DNA of 6,525 nucleotides from an uncultured Steroidobacteraceae bacterium (GTDB taxonomy: Bacteria > Pseudomonadota > Gammaproteobacteria > Steroidobacterales > Steroidobacteraceae), in contig CATPBQ010000315.1 in assembly GCA_955652795.1 (NCBI GenBank), positions 1 to 6,525 on the forward strand, read 5' to 3'. The notes under the pieces were generated by a model. It worked only from the letters and a program-made list of their open reading frames with translations, searched no databases and was not told the origin of the DNA. A program made the translations under genes and the position numbers. How positions within the stretch are numbered: the stretch's first letter is position 1; each line of letters opens with the position of its first letter. Shown piece after piece: positions 5,988 through 6,525 of the stretch.

Positions 5988-6003
5988 ACACAAGATCTTG
6001 TGT
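5988..6003. promoter_or_regulatory. NrdR box (operator for the ribonucleotide reductase repressor)
   Basis: ACACAAGATCTTGTGT is a perfect 16-bp palindrome fitting the family pattern acaCwAtATaTwGtgt at its outer positions. NrdR is the nucleotide-sensing zinc-finger/ATP-cone repressor of bacterial RNR genes, and the next gene downstream on the + strand is an RNR. NrdR boxes usually occur in pairs one to three helical turns apart; I looked at these offsets on both sides and saw no clear second copy. No nrdR gene is in the window. Confidence 0.72.
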
Positions 6004-6052
6004 TCGCGCCAGAGCGATCAAGGGTCACGCGGTCGGGGGGAGGTTTCAGGGA

Positions 6053-6087
6053 CCTGACTGTCTGAACGGCAGCAGGTACCGGTCAGG
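6053..6087 (+). other. Stem-loop in the nrdJ leader
   Basis: CCTGACTG (6053-6060) can pair with CGGTCAGG (6080-6087), including one G-T pair, around a 19-nt loop. It would sit about 100 bases before the nrdJ ATG in a leader of roughly 200 nt. I do not recognise a cobalamin-riboswitch B12 box here. Hand folding only; it may be incidental. Confidence 0.25.
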
Positions 6088-6184
6088 CTCGCGGCTCGTT
6101 GAGCGCCGCCTCAAGCGCTTTGGCTGGCATTCCCTGCAATCCGTTGAGCCAGGCGTCAAGAACATTCGGAGCGCCGCGGATTAC

Positions 6185-6525
6185 ATGAACACTGTCGTCA
6201 AGATCGATCCCCGGGACATCGACGCCATTCCTTTCCAGGAAGCGTCGCTCGACATCTGGGACAAGAAGTATCGCCTCTCGGCCAAGGACGATACGCCCAT
6301 CGACAGGACGATGGACGATACCTACCGGCGCGTCGCGCGCGCGCTCGCCGACGTCGAGCACGAGGACGTGCGCGAGCACTGGAACGAGCGCTTCCTGTGG
6401 GCGCTGCGACGCGGGGCCATTCCCGCCGGCCGCGTCATCTCCAATGCCGGGGCGCTCGAGCACAAGCCGGCGACCTCGACCATCAACTGCACGGTCTCGG
6501 GCACGATCCACGACTCGATGGACGA
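6185..6525 (+). CDS. nrdJ: Class II (adenosylcobalamin-dependent) ribonucleotide reductase, N-terminal part (3' end outside window)
   Basis: Reduces ribonucleotides to deoxyribonucleotides using an adenosylcobalamin-derived thiyl radical; it needs no oxygen and no NrdB partner. The first 113 codons are present and the frame is open to the window edge. After a short variable N-terminus comes DIWDKKYRLSAKDDTPID, then TYRRVARALADVE, WNERFLWALRRGAIPAGR, and the strongly family-like SNAG...KPATSTINCTVSGTI.DSMD. C102 (in TINCTVSG) is the likely first cysteine of the redox pair that reduces substrate. ATG at 6185 is chosen because no ATG, GTG or TTG occurs in frame for at least 150 bases upstream, although that stretch has no stop; GCGGA about 4 nt before it is a modest Shine-Dalgarno. 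The NrdR box and promoter upstream support the identity. An opposite-strand frame at 6083-6511 is a shadow. Thiyl-radical and C-terminal cysteines lie beyond the window. Confidence 0.92.
   Translation, partial: MNTVVKIDPRDIDAIPFQEASLDIWDKKYRLSAKDDTPIDRTMDDTYRRVARALADVEHEDVREHWNERFLWALRRGAIPAGRVISNAGALEHKPATSTINCTVSGTIHDSMD

Noticed and set aside
5544..5993. Small open frames on both strands in the hsp20-nrdJ interval as possible genes
   Set aside because: No ribosome site, no domain, Cys/Pro/Arg-rich low-order translations, and they overlap several regulatory elements.
6004..6184. Cobalamin riboswitch in front of the B12-dependent reductase
   Set aside because: I looked for the B12 box and the conserved core segments and found none; the stem at 6053-6087 does not fit the consensus.
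6083..6511. Minus-strand 142-codon frame at the window end
   Set aside because: Shadow of nrdJ; the + strand translation carries clear class II RNR motifs.

Overview
The window looks like an ordinary chromosomal stretch of a GC-rich gammaproteobacterium. The protein sequences point that way: Cca has the E. coli-type length and layout with a C-terminal HD domain, a DegQ/HtrA protease and an NDUFA9-like SDR are present, and uppP (bacA) lies beside cca as it does in E. coli. I see no insertion sequence, phage gene, CRISPR array, tRNA or rRNA. The species cannot be named from the sequence alone.

Layout. (1) Bases 1-220, + strand: the 3' end of uppP (undecaprenyl-diphosphate phosphatase). (2) 239-1474, - strand: cca, the tRNA CCA-adding enzyme. 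(3) 1539-2597, + strand: a secreted, probably lipid-anchored zinc 'putative aminopeptidase' transcribed divergently from cca. (4) 2625-3572, - strand: an NDUFA9-type atypical SDR. (5) 3617-4966, - strand: a periplasmic DegQ-type serine protease, 44 bases upstream of the SDR and probably co-transcribed with it across a perfect 22-bp palindrome. (6) 5113-5547, - strand: a small heat-shock protein (Hsp20), followed by a strong hairpin. (7) 5548-6184: a 637-base non-coding interval. (8) 6185 to the window end, + strand: the N-terminal part of a B12-dependent class II ribonucleotide reductase (nrdJ). This gene runs off the window, so it has no stop here and is easy to miss; the opposite-strand frame over it is a shadow.

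The interval 5548-6184 is the most informative part. On the hsp20 side there is a sigma-32-like promoter (CTTGAAA, 14-nt spacer, CCACACAT) feeding a short leader that can fold over the Shine-Dalgarno as a possible RNA thermometer. About 210 bp further upstream lies a diverged second copy of the same promoter-like block, whose -10 (CCCCATAT) fits the consensus exactly. On the nrdJ side there is a perfect 16-bp palindrome (ACACAAGATCTTGTGT) of the NrdR-box type, just downstream of a candidate sigma-70 promoter and about 180 bases before the nrdJ start. The middle is AT-rich and contains a 14-bp-spaced direct repeat.

Taken together, the window holds housekeeping genes (cell-wall lipid recycling, tRNA maturation, dNTP synthesis) around a proteostasis pair: Hsp20 holding unfolded proteins in the cytoplasm and DegQ handling them in the periplasm. 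I found no convincing new multi-gene system. The items most worth checking are regulatory: duplicated heat-shock promoter, SD-masking leader, single NrdR box with a long nrdJ leader, and intercistronic hairpins.
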